Assembly (NCBI RefSeq): GCF_016808335.1
Contig: NC_053143.1
Span: forward strand, 51,801,441 to 51,865,440
Direction of reading: 5' to 3'
DNA from: Panicum virgatum
Lineage: Eukaryota > Streptophyta > Magnoliopsida > Poales > Poaceae
Length of the DNA: 64,000 nt
Position numbers and translations under genes: made by a program. How positions within the stretch are numbered: position 1 is the first letter of the stretch; every line of letters starts with the position of its first letter. Under the pieces are notes generated by a model. It saw only the letters and a list, made by a program, of their open reading frames with translations. It ran no database searches and had not been told where the DNA came from. Of this stretch, positions 44,138-56,468 are shown piece after piece.

Positions 44138-46205
44138 TAGGCCTACACCAATGTCACACCAGCAAACGTATCATTCGAGAACCAAACTAAGTCAAAGTGT
44201 GGAGATACAAACAAACTAAAAATAAAATGACATTCTATTGTATGACAGAGTATAGAGGAAGTTACAAACAACCACCTGTTGCTCCGTAGTAGAGTTGCAC
44301 ACGATAGAGCTTGGTGGCATGTCTGAATTGTAGCTTTACTCAAGGAGGTGAAGTCCACGCATGGTATGTATCCAAGAGTATCGCTGTAGTTCAGACACGC
44401 CACCGAGCTATATCGCGTGCAACCGTGCCATTGAGTACTTGGGTGGTTGAGTTTCACTCCAACTAGACTTACTCCATAACAACATAACATTCATTTATTT
44501 TAATTATTTACAATCTTGCTTTATAGTCGTAACATAGGTGCACATTAACTCGTGGAAAATTGGCAAAGCACTTAGTTAATGTGCTTTGAGTTTGGATGGC
44601 ATATATGAATCACTCCATGGATTCGTCGTAGCTCATTGCTAGCACATTCTCTTGGCTTGATTTATTTTTCTTGAGGCTCCAGTCACTTTCAGGCTTTCAC
44701 TATGAGTCAACATAACGCCAAATGAGTTAGAGATAGTAGGTCTACACCAATGTCATACTAACAAACATTTCATTTGAGAACCAAAACTAGGTCAAAGTGG
44801 GGAGATGCGAGCAGACTAAGAATCCAATAGGTAGACATTTTGTTCACCACAAAGGATCGGAGTCTAGTCAAAGTTACAAGAAACTACCTGTTGCTCTGTG
44901 GTAGAGTTGCACACGATATGGCTAGGTGGCATGTCTGAATTGTGGCTATGCTCAAGACGTGAAGCCCATGGTAGGTACCCAAAAGTATCGCTACAGTTCA
45001 GACACGCCACCGAGCTATATCGTGTGCAACTGTGCCATCGAGTAATTGATGTTTGAGTCTCGCTCACTTTGGCTAGACTACCCTTCCTCCATACCAACAT
45101 AATATCCATCTATTTTTATTTTCAATCTGGATTTAGCTATAACATAGGTGCACAACATTTACTTGTGGAAAACTGGTAATGGACTTAGTGAATGTTCCTT
45201 GAGTTGGGATGGCATCCACCGCACCTCACTAATAGCACTATCATTCGGGCTTTTTTTGTTCTAGGATCCAGGAACTTTTCACTATGAGTCAACGCCTGAT
45301 GATAGGTCTCACCAATGACCAATGTCACACCAGCAAACATATCAATCAAGAACACTACCACAAGGTAAAAGTGGGAGATACAGGTAGACTAAAAATCAAA
45401 TAGGTAGACATTCTATTGTACGACAAAGTCTAGTCAAAGTTACAAAACCACATTTTGCTCCATGGTAGAGTTGCACACGATATAGCTAGGTGGGCTGCCT
45501 GAGTTGTATCGGAAAATTGGTAAAGGGCTTAGTGAATGTGCCTAAAGTTGGGATGGCATGGGTTAATCCATGGATCCATTCTAGCTCACCAATAACACCA
45601 TGCTTCTCTTTGGGCTTGCTTTTTGTAGGCTCTAGGAACTTTCAATACGAGGCAAAGCTAGATGAGTAGGTCTATACCAATGTCACGCCAGAAAATGTAT
45701 CACTCGAGAACCAAACTAGGTCAATGTAGGGAGATACAAACAGACTGAAAATCAAAGAGGTAGACATTCTATTGTATGGAGGAAGAGTCTAGTCGAAGTT
45801 ATGCACAACCATCTGTTGCTCCATGCAATGGTAGAATTCCACACAATATAGCTAGGTGACATGTCTGAGTTGGAGCTATGATAAAGAAGGTGGAGCCCAT
45901 TATAGGTATCCAAGAGTGTGGCTACAATTCAGACACACCACCGAGCTATATAGTGTGCAAATGTGCCACTGATGAGTAATGGGTGGTTGCGCTTGTCTAA
46001 CTCCAGCTGGACTCTACTGCCTCTCTATACCAACAGAACATGCATCCATCTATTTTATTTCAATCCGGCTTCTATCTTCCCACTCCACTTGGTTTGGTTC
46101 TAGAATGAGAAGTTTATGGCTGTAAGCATAGGTGCATATCTTCTCATGGGTTGGCAATGAACTTTATCATAGTGCCTAATTTAGTAGGGCTGGCTCAGAT
46201 TGATC
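44138..46205. repeat. diverged tandem array of about 0.6-kb units
   Basis: Four units begin with a CTACACCAATGTCACACCAGC-like start at about 44138, 44738, 45305 and 45668. Each carries GTTGCTCC.TGGTAGAGTTGCACACGAT-type, TCAGACACGCCACCGAGCTATA-type and AACATAGGTGCA-type blocks in order. Unit 3 is short (about 360 bp). The units differ by many substitutions. No protein is encoded. Confidence 0.85.
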
Positions 46206-48600
46206 CATTAATCTGTTGAACTTAATTAGCTATTTTTAAGTTTTATTATTATTAAATTAAGAAATAATTAGTTAATTTGAAGTATAAATGAATCCTCGCT
46301 CCATGGTTACCCTTAAGTAGGAATGTGGAAGAAAGTCAAATCTCACAGAATTCTGAAGAAAATACAAGAGAATGTCGCAGATATAGTACCTAAGAAAAAC
46401 GGTACCATTGTCAATATAATGGAATGGAGTATCTCATCTGTGGTAATAGTAGAAGAGCGTAATATGTTTAGTGGGCCGGGGATCATAAAAATTGTGCTGG
46501 ATGTGGATGGGAAGACATGAAAAATCATCATTGCATTATTTTAGGTGCACAAAGGGAAATATACTACATTGTACAATTTTGTTTCTAATCAATCCCGAGG
46601 TGCATGCATTACGTCATGAGGTTCATTAATAGAGTTTTAACTTCTGAATATTTCTTTGAAAAAGAAATTCCAAAAAAATCACGCTACAATACTAATTACT
46701 TTAAAGGGGACTAAAACTCACATATTTTCCCCATTTATTCACATATAACAGGAAGTAAAAAAACATCAATGAATTGTGAATACTAAACATCTATCCTTTA
46801 AGAACATGAACATGATCCTAAACAAAAGATTGGGTGATATGATCATATTAAAGGAATATAAAACACAAATTTATACACGTGCAAAATAGAATTCACATTT
46901 GACGTACATCTAGGTAACTTAATTGTGCGGTATCGTGCTTACCTGGAGAAACTCCATAATACTTTCCTTGCCCATGAACTCCTCAATGTGGAGAAAACGT
47001 TCTTCCCAAGGCACATGGAAACCTCTAAGCACAAGGTAAACTATAGTTGGTGAAATGTAACACTTGACCTCAAGCTCAATCAGTCTAAAGATGAGGAAAC
47101 AAGAACTGAAGGGTCCAAATAAAAGGTTGATGATGTCAACACACATCCACGATGGAAATTAAAGTTACACAGAAGTGGTTCATGTTAGGCAAATACTATC
47201 CAAGTGATTGGTCAATGCATATTCTGAACAAAATTAAATATGACGCCAAATTAAATATACCAAACATGTCAATGCGCCCAAATATCTAAGCATTTAACAT
47301 GGGGAGAGGTTCAAATTGCTTACAAATAACCTTTTAAGTCCTTCTTGGGAGTTAAACCAAGGTTACTGAGCGGTATAATACTTGCTAGCTAGTCAATTAG
47401 GAACTTCTCAATTTCTACTAGTGATTGTGCCATGGCAAGGGCTACTTTAATTTCTAGTCAATATGGTTCCCAAGTACTGCATACCTTCTCCCTATCATCG
47501 ACCTTCTTATAGCCAATGCACACTTCAAAACAAAAGCGCCAAACCTAGCCATGGAAAAGAGAAGAATATATAACTGGCAATCATTTTCCTAAATCTCCAT
47601 TGGTGATAGCGTTGAGGCAAGGACTCTCTTTTAATTTACCTGCTCTCATCCTTAGGAAACATTCTCATAACATTGTTCTCATCGCCACCCCCCATATTTG
47701 CCACCGCTAGCGAGCACAAAGTCTAACCATGGAGGGTGGGGGACGGGGCAGATCTGTTTCACCCTTGCATGCATCTTCACATGTGAGTGCTAGATCTGGA
47801 CATGTCAAAGTTAAGGAGCGTTGGATCTAGCCGTATTCACTACAACAAATCCTGCAATCCATTATGGATTAGTGCGCCTATTAGTATGCGTGGCCACTAA
47901 TTGTTGCCATCATAGATATATGAGGGCACACAGATATGGTGTCATCTCATTCTACAATGTTTTAGCTTTCTCAATCAGAAATGACTCCCCCACAACAAGT
48001 GATGGTGCTGAGTCAAGGGCCAAATTCTACTTCTTGTTTTTGGGAACATTCTCTCCACTATCAGCCTCCTCCAAACCTTGCATGTGTCACCACTAGTGAG
48101 CGCAAGGTCTAACCTTGCGAAGGGAAAACGTGCTAGATCTAGGCATGGTTAGAGATTACCTGAGGCTTTCCTCTTTGATGCAATGATTGAGGGATCTATT
48201 TTATGGTGGGAGAAAAGTTACATCGGCATGGTAGGGAGAGAGGCATCAACAATAGTGGGAAACAAGCGAGCGTAGGATGGTGGGGGATAGAGGTAGTGGA
48301 ACTACATAGTTGCAGATTAGGGCGACGATGTTGGATCTGACCATGCCAAGGCAATGGCGTTGAACATGCGTTGGACGAGCGACAATGTCCCAGGAAGGGG
48401 CTGATGGTGGTGTCTAAGGATGGGAGTAATGGCAGCGACCTGTGAAGGGGGCAGCGGTGGCGTTCGGTGATGGGAGTGATGGCGGCGGTGGTGTTGGGGA
48501 TGGGAGTGTTGGCGGCGGCTAGGGATGTGGGCAGATGGATTGGGAGATGCGATGCTAGGTAGGGTTTCCTCTTGCTGCCTTTTTATACACCTGCTGGTGC
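46206..48600. other. non-coding DNA
   Basis: No gene could be supported. Short ORFs at 46323-46520 (+) and 47146-46919 (-) have no recognised motif. A G-rich degenerate repeat based on GATGGGAGTGATGGCGGCGG lies at about 48415-48530. It could be a decayed transposon, but no termini were found. Confidence 0.5.
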
Positions 48601-50230
48601 AGTGCGCCCTGCTTTTGGGCTGGCTGCTGAAAGGCCACAGTGGTCCGGCCCAAATTGGCTACTTGTTTGACTCTCGCCGCTCATAAATCACAATTTTCTA
48701 TCGGGTCTACCATTACACATAATGAAATAGCTAACCTTTTTCTTAACAGAAGCTTGCGGAGACGACTACCAGGCTTATATAAAAAAAAAACACACGGTGG
48801 TATCCGCAAGTGCTCAGCATGCAACACGATAAAGGTTGCTCTTACCAAACAACGGTGAAATAGTTAATTTCCCCCCCCTTAATAGAATGATTGCAGCTCT
48901 ACTGCATATTCTCGAAAAAAGGGTAAAAGTTGCTCTTGCCAATTTGCCATTCCCTATGGACCACAAGGCGGCGAGGGGCAAGCAGGGCCTGGTAGCCAGC
49001 AGCACATTCAGGGGAAGAAAAATTCAATCATTGTTTGCAGCAGCAACTGTTTTTGTGTTCACTTGTGCTTGTGCATGTACATGTACAAATCCGTTCACTG
49101 GGACCGTCGGCTTCCATTTGTTGGCCCTGACCGCGACGCTTCCCTTGAACACTAATCCCTGATCTCCTTCCTGAATGTATATATAAAAAGAAACTCGACC
49201 AGTGAGGTATGATGATGGCCCCAACCATTTTTCATTAAGAGGAAGCAACCGGATTGGCAAATTTCCAGCTTGCTGAATGTATAGTTCCCGGTGATTTAAT
49301 TCTGAGGTGCCAGTTTATCATTCTCCATGGCATGCGGAAAGATCCTCAGTTTATCAGGTCCCCGGGAATGCAAACCCGGTGAAATTTGACCTGATGCTTC
49401 CATTTTCAAAAAAACAAAACAAGGAAATTTGACCTGCAGAGATGCGTTAATCCGTGCATGTACAAATCTGTTCATGTTCACGAGCGAAGTGAGCATTGAC
49501 TTGCATCTGGCTGTTTCCAAGCTTGCCGTCGCGTCCAATTGATTTGTTGTCGACCAGACCACGGCGTCAGAGCCTGCGACCCCGACAACCCGTGACCTGA
49601 AACCAATGGCCACTGCCGCCTGCTGCAGCTCCTGCTCCTGCTCTGCTCCTCCCCTGTCGCCATCTCGCATTCCGCAACGGGCCCGTCCTAGCCGTCAGGA
49701 CGGTTGCTGGCTGCTGGCAGCCTACCAGCTGCCGCCCAAGCCAGGCCAGACAAGCTGCTCGTCCTCCTCCTCCGTCGCCTCTCTCGCGTGCCGCCGACGC
49801 AAAACGGCCGGGCACGCTGGGTTCAGGCTTTCAGAGGTTCAGACGGCACCACGGCACAGAGATGGCAAAGCCACTGCGTGTCTGCAACAGTAGCATGCCA
49901 TGGCATTCACATCTAGCATTCTGTAATTCCCCCAATCAGAAAGATCATTAGCCCAATTGCTCTGTTCCATCCTCTAATTGCTCCTGGGCTGAGAGCCTGA
50001 GACTGATCATTAAGGATTCGGCATCCTCTAATAGGCCAGTAAGCCAGCCGTGCGCCCGTGCCGTGGACTCTCGTGGGACATGGACCATGATGGTCTGCTC
50101 GGCGCCATGGCAGCAGAGGCGATGATACCTCATGATGCAGAGCCAAGGCATGTCTCCATGTAAACATTTGTCTTGTGCAATGCAGGAGTAAAGTGGCATG
50201 CTTCTCCTAGTGCTAGGCAACTATGCAGGC
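48601..50230. other. non-coding DNA
   Basis: GC rises at 49600-49850 with overlapping ORFs on both strands and no conserved motif. No supported gene. Confidence 0.5.
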
Positions 50231-50249
50231 ATCATTTCGCTGTGCTCAT

Positions 50250-51450
50250 GTGGTGTCTGCTACTGCTATTTGAGCAATGCAAGCAAAGGCCGAGACCCAA
50301 AGACGGAAAAGATTTGAGGCCATGATTCAGAGTTGGGAGGCGAAAAGTTGCTGCTGCTGCTGCTTGCTCGATCGATTGCAGTGAGGTGTGATGCTCAGTG
50401 ACAGCCAGATTAGTTGCGGCATCATTAGGTACGGCAAGAGCAGCTATGAAGGCCAAGAGGACGAGAGGGTTGGAGGCATGATTAAGATTTGGGAGGTGAA
50501 AAGTTTCCCCAGCTTGATCGGTGTCAAGGAGATGCAATGCTCAGTGACAGACTGACAGCCGGATTACTTAAAGCATGATTTGGTACGAACTGAGCTATGA
50601 ATTCCTCGGATTCCAAGAGATTTTGGGGGCACTGTCACTTTTGTTCTCTACCACTCTGCTAGTACTTACTATCTTTGTTAAAAGGTTAAAACAAGGTGCT
50701 GCTAGAGTAAGACAGCAGGCAGGCAGTTAAGTGTTGTATTGTATGCACAGCTTTGCAGGAGGTACTACCAAGAATCCGATAAATGGAGTCGAAAGGCTAC
50801 TGTAACTGTAACGCCGGATGGTTCTGGTCAAATTCTGATTCTTCTTGGGCTCCCAAAGTGAACTTGGAAACAGGAAAAGATGAGAAAGTTAAAGGACGTA
50901 AAGGGAGGGGGAGATGGTGTTCATTCTTCAACTCTGCAAAGCTAATTCAACTGATGGGTTAAAATTATCTGGAGCGAGCATTTTATATGGACCAGGGATC
51001 ATGAGAACCCCTCCTGCTGAATTTGAGTAACTTTACTTTTTCCTGAGGCAAGCTTCTCTGAATGTAACCATTGAAAAACAGTAATAATCCTTACATTTTC
51101 CTGAGGCAAGCTTCTCTGAATGTAACCATTGAAATATTGAAAGGGGTAAGGTAGGAAAGAAGGGAGAGAATGATCATTGTCCAACTGCAAAGCCAAAGTT
51201 CAGAAAAGAAAAATGCAGTACCTTGAATATATGCATCTCTTGAGCATTTGCCAACATATGCAAGGTAAATTAAGAGAGGTGTAAATTATGTGGAGCAAAG
51301 TCAGTTTAAATGAATGCATAAGAGCCAGACCACAGATCTATGCAAAATTTGATTGAGTGAGAATCCAGCATCAAGACGGATGCCTAAAATCAGAGAATGA
51401 TCATTCTTCAACTGTAAAGACAAAGTTCAGAGAAGAAAATGCACAACTCT
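50250..51450. repeat. non-coding segment related to 43200-43870, with internal duplications
   Basis: The block with GAGGCATGATT, TTTGGGAGG.GAAAAGTT and ATGCTCAGTGACAGCC.GATTA occurs twice here (about 50317-50412 and 50460-50575) and once at about 43265-43330. The words AGAGAATGATCATT and CAAAGTTCAGA.AAGAAAA recur at about 51165 and 51390. Confidence 0.75.
51036..51135. repeat. tandem duplication of about 54 bp
   Basis: TTTTCCTGAGGCAAGC followed by TTCTCTGAATGTAACCATTG occurs at about 51038-51074 and again at about 51092-51128. Confidence 0.9.
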
Positions 51451-51894
51451 TGTGTTGCGTGTATACACAGTGTCAGCAGATGCAAGATGAATCAAGATTG
51501 CTCTGAATCCTGTGGAGTAAAACTTATATGAATTCATAGGAACCATGGGACAAATACAGATGTTTCCTGACATTTGAGTGCTCGAACTTTTTGGGTTTTC
51601 ATTTGATCTGACAGTTGAGACGAAACAACAGGAACCAGCTTAACTCTTACTTTTCCTTTACACAAACTTTTTCCTATGTAATTTGCAACCACTTAACATT
51701 GGCAACCCGCCCGATGATCCGCCGTCCACGTGTCCTACCGGCAAAATCACAGCCCTATATCCCCGGATTAACATCAAAATATACACCAAGAATTATTACT
51801 AATCACTTGTGGGTCTCATGAGCATTGAGACCTGCCTGACCACCATCACCCACTAAACCCAAGAAAAAACCTTAAACCCATGTCAAGAACTCAC

Positions 51895-53124
51895 TCACCC
51901 CCTCCGCCCGCCGCACTGCGCCTGCGGGCGGCGCCGCCCCCTGCCGCCCTTCGCCGGGCACGCGGCGACGACGGCCGGCGGCGGCGCGACGCAGTTCCAG
52001 TGCGCGCACACGGCGGCGCTGGCCGGGACGGCGCCGACGGCGACCCCCGTCAGGAAGTTGTCCTGCAGGAAGAGCACCCGCATCCGGCCGGCCTCCGCCG
52101 CCGCCGCGACCTCCCGCGGCACCTCGCCCGCGAACCGGTTCCCGTTGAGGTAGACCGCGCCGGCGGTGGCGAGCTCGGCTGGCACGCGGCCGGACAGCGC
52201 GTTGTGGCTGAGGTCCACGGTGGCGCCCGGCGCGACGCGTCCCGCCGGGCGGAGCTCCCCGGAGAATGCGTTCCGGCGGAGCTGCAGGTACCCGATCCGC
52301 GACGCGAGCAGCTCCCCGGGGACCTCGCCGGAGAACCGGTTCCCGCCGAGGTCGAGGAAGGCGAGCCGGGGCAGCCGCCGCAGCACAGCGCCGACGGGGC
52401 CCGAGAGGCGGTTCCCGGCGAGCGCGAGGTGCACGAGCGTGGGCGGTAGCGGCGGGACGGCGCCGGAGAGGCGGTTCCCGCGGAGGTCGAGGTGGACGAG
52501 CGGGGCCCGCACGGGGCCGCCGGGGATCCCGCCGGCGAGCGCGTTGTGGGAGAGGACGAGGGTGCGGAGCGCCCGGAGCCGGAGCAGCGGCGGCGGGAGC
52601 GCGCCGGAGAAGGCGTTGCGGCTGAGGTCGAGGGTGCGGAGCCCCGGGGCGAAGGCGGGCGGGAGAGGGCCCGAGAGGAGGTTGTCGGGGAGGGCGAGGA
52701 AGCGGAGCGCGGGGAGGGCGGCGACGGCGGCGGGGAGGGCGCCCGTGACGCGGCCCGGGACGAGGGAGAGGGAGGCGAGCGCGGGGAGGCGGGCGAGCGC
52801 GGCGGCGGGGAAGGCCCCCGCGAGGCCCGGCGCGCCGGCGCGCGGGTCGCCGAGCGCGAGCGCGACGACGCGGGCGGGCGAGGCGGAGGCGGGGGAGCAG
52901 GAGACCCCCGCGAAGGCGCAGGGGTCGGCGGTGAAGTCCCAGGAGGAGAAGAAGCGGGAGCCCGGGAGGTCCGAGAGCGCGCGCCGCACCGCCTGCAGCG
53001 CCAGGTAGTCCACCGGGTGCAGCGTCGCCTCCGCCGGCGGCGCTGCGACGAGGAGGAGGAGGAGGAGGACGAGGGCGGCGGCGAGCAGCGAGGGGAGGCG
53101 CTGCGGTGCGCGCGCGGGGCCCAT
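51895..53124 (-). CDS. secreted leucine-rich-repeat protein, intronless
   Basis: 409 residues from ATG 53124; the frame is open further upstream, but this Met begins the signal peptide. Residues 1-33 have a basic start and a long Leu/Ala core ending AEA. An LRR N-cap follows (YLALQAVRRALSD...SSWDFTADPCAFAGVSC, about 40-76). About ten plant-type LRRs with the LxxLxLxxNxLSGxxP pattern follow (for example LRTLDLSRNAFSGALP, LVHLDLRGNRLSGAVP). The C-terminal cap has Cys pairs and a basic tail. No transmembrane helix or kinase follows, so it is probably an apoplastic or wall-associated LRR-only protein. Codons are extremely GC-rich. The family is large and the exact role is not recognised. Confidence 0.88.
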   Translation of the reverse strand: MGPARAPQRLPSLLAAALVLLLLLLVAAPPAEATLHPVDYLALQAVRRALSDLPGSRFFSSWDFTADPCAFAGVSCSPASASPARVVALALGDPRAGAPGLAGAFPAAALARLPALASLSLVPGRVTGALPAAVAALPALRFLALPDNLLSGPLPPAFAPGLRTLDLSRNAFSGALPPPLLRLRALRTLVLSHNALAGGIPGGPVRAPLVHLDLRGNRLSGAVPPLPPTLVHLALAGNRLSGPVGAVLRRLPRLAFLDLGGNRFSGEVPGELLASRIGYLQLRRNAFSGELRPAGRVAPGATVDLSHNALSGRVPAELATAGAVYLNGNRFAGEVPREVAAAAEAGRMRVLFLQDNFLTGVAVGAVPASAAVCAHWNCVAPPPAVVAACPAKGGRGRRRPQAQCGGRRG

Positions 53125-53984
53125 GAGCTGCTGAGGCGATGCGAAGCGGTGGTGGCGGTGGTGGCGGCGGCAGCGGAGCGAGCTGAGTGGAGTGAGCCAG
53201 TGAGGTGGTAAGCTTGGGGAGGACGGGAGGGGGCGCTCTGTTCTTTGAAGCGCGTGCGGGGGCGAGGCGGTTGGGGCCCGCGGGCAGGTGTGGGTGCCAG
53301 TCTGGCGGAAGCTGACGGATGGGCCCGGGGACGCGGGGGCCCACGTGGCAGCGTCGGGCGTCTCGGGCGGCCCTGCCTTTTCGTGCCGGCCACGTCGGCC
53401 CCGTCTCACTGGCGGGTGGGTCCGCACGTTCCCGTGGCCGGCGGCACTGCCGCCATCCGGCTCCACTCTCGATGACGCGCGGGCCCCGCGCAGACGCGGC
53501 CCACGTAACAGTGGGAGCCGCACGTGGAGGCAGCGGTAGGGGCTGGGCGTCCTCGCCGGCCGCGTTGGCGGCACTGAGCCGTGGGCCCAAAGCAGGTCCC
53601 TTGGGAGGGGCGGCGGGGCCCAGTGGGGGAAAAGCTAGCCGCTTTGACAGTTGTTGGGTGGGTGCACCGAAACAGAGGCTCAGGTCAGGTTGGGTGCCCC
53701 TCCTCCTCCTCATCAGGCTGCCAGGTGGGTCCCGCGGCCCGCGCACGAATCTCGGCGCGACACGCCTGCGTCTCCTCCTGATGATTGTGAAGCCTTGCTG
53801 CTTTGTTCGGCTCCTAGGAAGCCGGACGGGAAAGGGGGAAAAAAAGAAGAGAGAGAGTGATGTGGATGTGGTTGGCAATGGCAGGGCAGGGCAGCAGCAG
53901 CAGCATCTTGGTGTTGCCCTTGTCATGTTGCGCTTTGTCTCGCCCTAATCATGGGGGTTACACGAAGCTCGCGCACATTAGTTA
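53125..53984. promoter_or_regulatory. GC-rich upstream region of the LRR gene
   Basis: Long ORFs here on both strands are effects of composition. A purine-rich patch at 53825-53860 is present. No certain TATA box was identified. Confidence 0.4.
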
Positions 53985-54899
53985 GGCTGTTTTCAACGGT
54001 TGCCTCCATCCCTTCCCCTACCGTCCTTTAGGGGCGTACTGTAGAAACTTACCGCTCCAACGGTGCCCTCCAAAGGCAACGCTATAGTGGGGGACGGTGC
54101 GAGCGCACTCCAAATGAAGAGGCCGGCCAGAGCGCCCCCATCGGATGAGCATTTACTCGCGTCGCCAAATGCCGTTGCTGCGCGCGCGAGGGTGGAAGTG
54201 GGGCGGCGCAGCGGGAGCGTGGTGGAAGAAGAGGCCGGTACGCTAGCGCCCCAGTGCCGACGACGCGACCGAGCGGCGGCGAAGGAAGGCGGCACATCGG
54301 GGAAGTGGGGCCCAGATCTGGCGGAGCCCGAGCGCATCTCCACCGACAACAGCGACGGAGGGGAAAGAGGGGCGTTGGTGGGCAAGAGCACCGGGGCGAC
54401 ATTGAAGCTGCCGAGGTCTGTGCGGCTCCGTCATCGATCCAGGCAAAGTTTCGGAGATCCCTCGTCCTCGACGAAGCGCCGGCGCACAAGAAGGTACCTC
54501 TACTGCATCTCAGTCTGATTCCATGTTGAAGCTAAGGATTCGTACATTATTTAGTCAGATCCATTAGCGCATTAGCTTTGGGCAGTGGAATATGGAGCAT
54601 GTTGAAGATTTCCTTGGTGGATCTAGGATTTCCTTGGTACATTATTTATGTCATGTTAATGATTAAGGATATTTGTATGCGCAGACTATTGCCTAAATAT
54701 AATTGTGTGTGTTTCATGCCATCTGTGTTTGAACCACAATTTTCATTGGTTTTTATATGTTCTCTTTTACAATCAGTAGCATAGTGTCACTGAAAAATTG
54801 AAATCAGGCAGGTTGGTTGTCATTCACAAAAGCTATGTACAGTCAGCTTTGAGTTTTCATTCAATTGTATTTTAACTTTGATGACAATGACCTGTGAAG

Positions 54900-56172
54900 A
54901 TGCAGCACGTCATCAACAATGCTTACCAAGGTTGCGACACAGATGAAGAGCGGCTCCATCTTGATGCAACGGTCAATTCAGCATCCCAGCCATGGATGCT
55001 CCGCAACCAGCACTATGGCATGCATCCACAAACCCCTCCATATTACCGCTCTCCTCACAATGTGGGAATGCCTCCTCCTCATGAAGAACCAATGCATCAT
55101 TCCATGCAACAGCCAATGCATCATCCCATACAACAGATGCAAGGAGGGGCTTCTGCCTCCAATACAGCAGGGGCTAGCAGGGTAAAGCAGCCAAATTTCA
55201 CCCCTGAAGAAGATATCCTTCTAACCAAGTGGTGGGTTTCCATTTGCACTGACCCGGTAGTAAACACCGGGCAGCGAAGGGAAGGGATGTGGTCTAGAAT
55301 TTGCAGCGGCTACAACTCACAATGCAGCCCATACCCGAAAAGGTCAAAGAAGTCGATTACTAAGCGTTGGGAAGGCATAAAAGTAGAGTGCACTATATTT
55401 TCTCACCGTTATGCTGAAATTGTCAGGATTAATCCAAGCGGAATGTCAGATGCGGACAAGGTATGCCTCATTCATTTTTCAGTGTATGCATGATTTGTTA
55501 CATGTTTATCAATTGTATTACATATCTATCATTTACTTGCAGACCACTGAGGCACTTGCGAGGTATGCTGGTGCCCAAAAGAAGCCTTTCAATTACATGC
55601 ATTGCTGGAAATACCTCAAAGATGAGCCAAAGTGGCACGAGGAGGTAGAGAAGCCGACTACATCTAATGATGATGAAGATTGCATGGAGACGGTTGACGG
55701 AGCCTCAAACCAAGTGGACACAACCGATGATAACTCGACCCCATCTTCTGGCAACGGCAAGCGCCCACTAGGGAGGGACTCAAGTAAAGCTTCTAGGAAG
55801 AAGACAGCAGAGTCATTCGCTTCAAAGATGCATGGACTTTGGAGTGATAGGAACTCATACATGAAGGAGACTCAGAATGAGAAGAATGTGCACCTTGCCC
55901 ACATAGCTGCAATCGAGAAGGAGAAGCTGGACCGTCAAGTGGAGCTTGAGAAGGAGAAGATGGAGCATAATATGAGGCTTGAGGAACGTCGTTTGGCCAT
56001 AGAGGACAGGCGGTTGGCCCAGGAAGAAAAGGAGAGGGAGGCTAGGATTGTGGCTGATGAAGAGCGGTTTTTGAGCATTGATCTAGATATGTGCATTCCG
56101 TGTCTCCGCCCGTTCTACAAGGCTCAGCAGGACAAAATTCTTGCCAAGTACACGAACCCAAGTTCAGACTGA
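54900..56172 (+). CDS. PIF/Harbinger ORF1, Myb/SANT-like DNA-binding protein
   Basis: Two exons, 54900-55460 and 55543-56172 (donor AAG|GTATGC, acceptor CTTGCAG, phase 0), give 396 residues. An N-terminal His/Met/Pro/Gln-rich part precedes a Myb/SANT-like domain (FTPEEDILLTKWW...RREGMWSRI...SKKSITKRWEGI, about residues 98-160). A C-terminal NAM-associated domain has KPFNYMHCWKYLKDEPKW, a Ser/Thr/Asp linker, then a long charged coiled coil (EKEKLDRQVELEKEKMEHN). In this superfamily ORF1 helps the transposase recognise the ends and enter the nucleus. Stops are absent. A start farther upstream, beyond another intron, cannot be excluded. Confidence 0.88.
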
Positions 56173-56468
56173 GACAACAAGAATCTGTAGTGTGTGACCA
56201 CTTGTATTTATGTGTGAGAACTATTTCTATTAGCGTGTGCGAACCATTTATATTTGTGTGTGAGAACCATTTGTGTTAGCGTGTGAGAACCACATGTATT
56301 AGTATTCGAGAACCATTTATATTTGTGTATTCAGTTCACTTTCACTTTCAGTATTCGAGAACCATTTATATGTATGAATTTCACAAATTTCACAAAGCTG
56401 CTAGATTAAAATACAATGTCCACAAAGCTGCTAGATTCAAGCACAATTTCCACAAAGCTGCTAGAGCC

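Noticed and set aside
46323..47146. Short ORFs (65 and 75 residues)
   Set aside because: No motif, no promoter or splice context; chance ORFs in AT-rich DNA.
47838..47860. CACTACAACAAATCC as a CACTA terminus
   Set aside because: No subterminal repeats or partner end; the short match is not enough.
51872..53926. 684-, 559- and 447-residue ORFs over the LRR gene
   Set aside because: They are GC-driven frames or 5' extensions through the promoter. The real protein starts at 53124 with a signal peptide.
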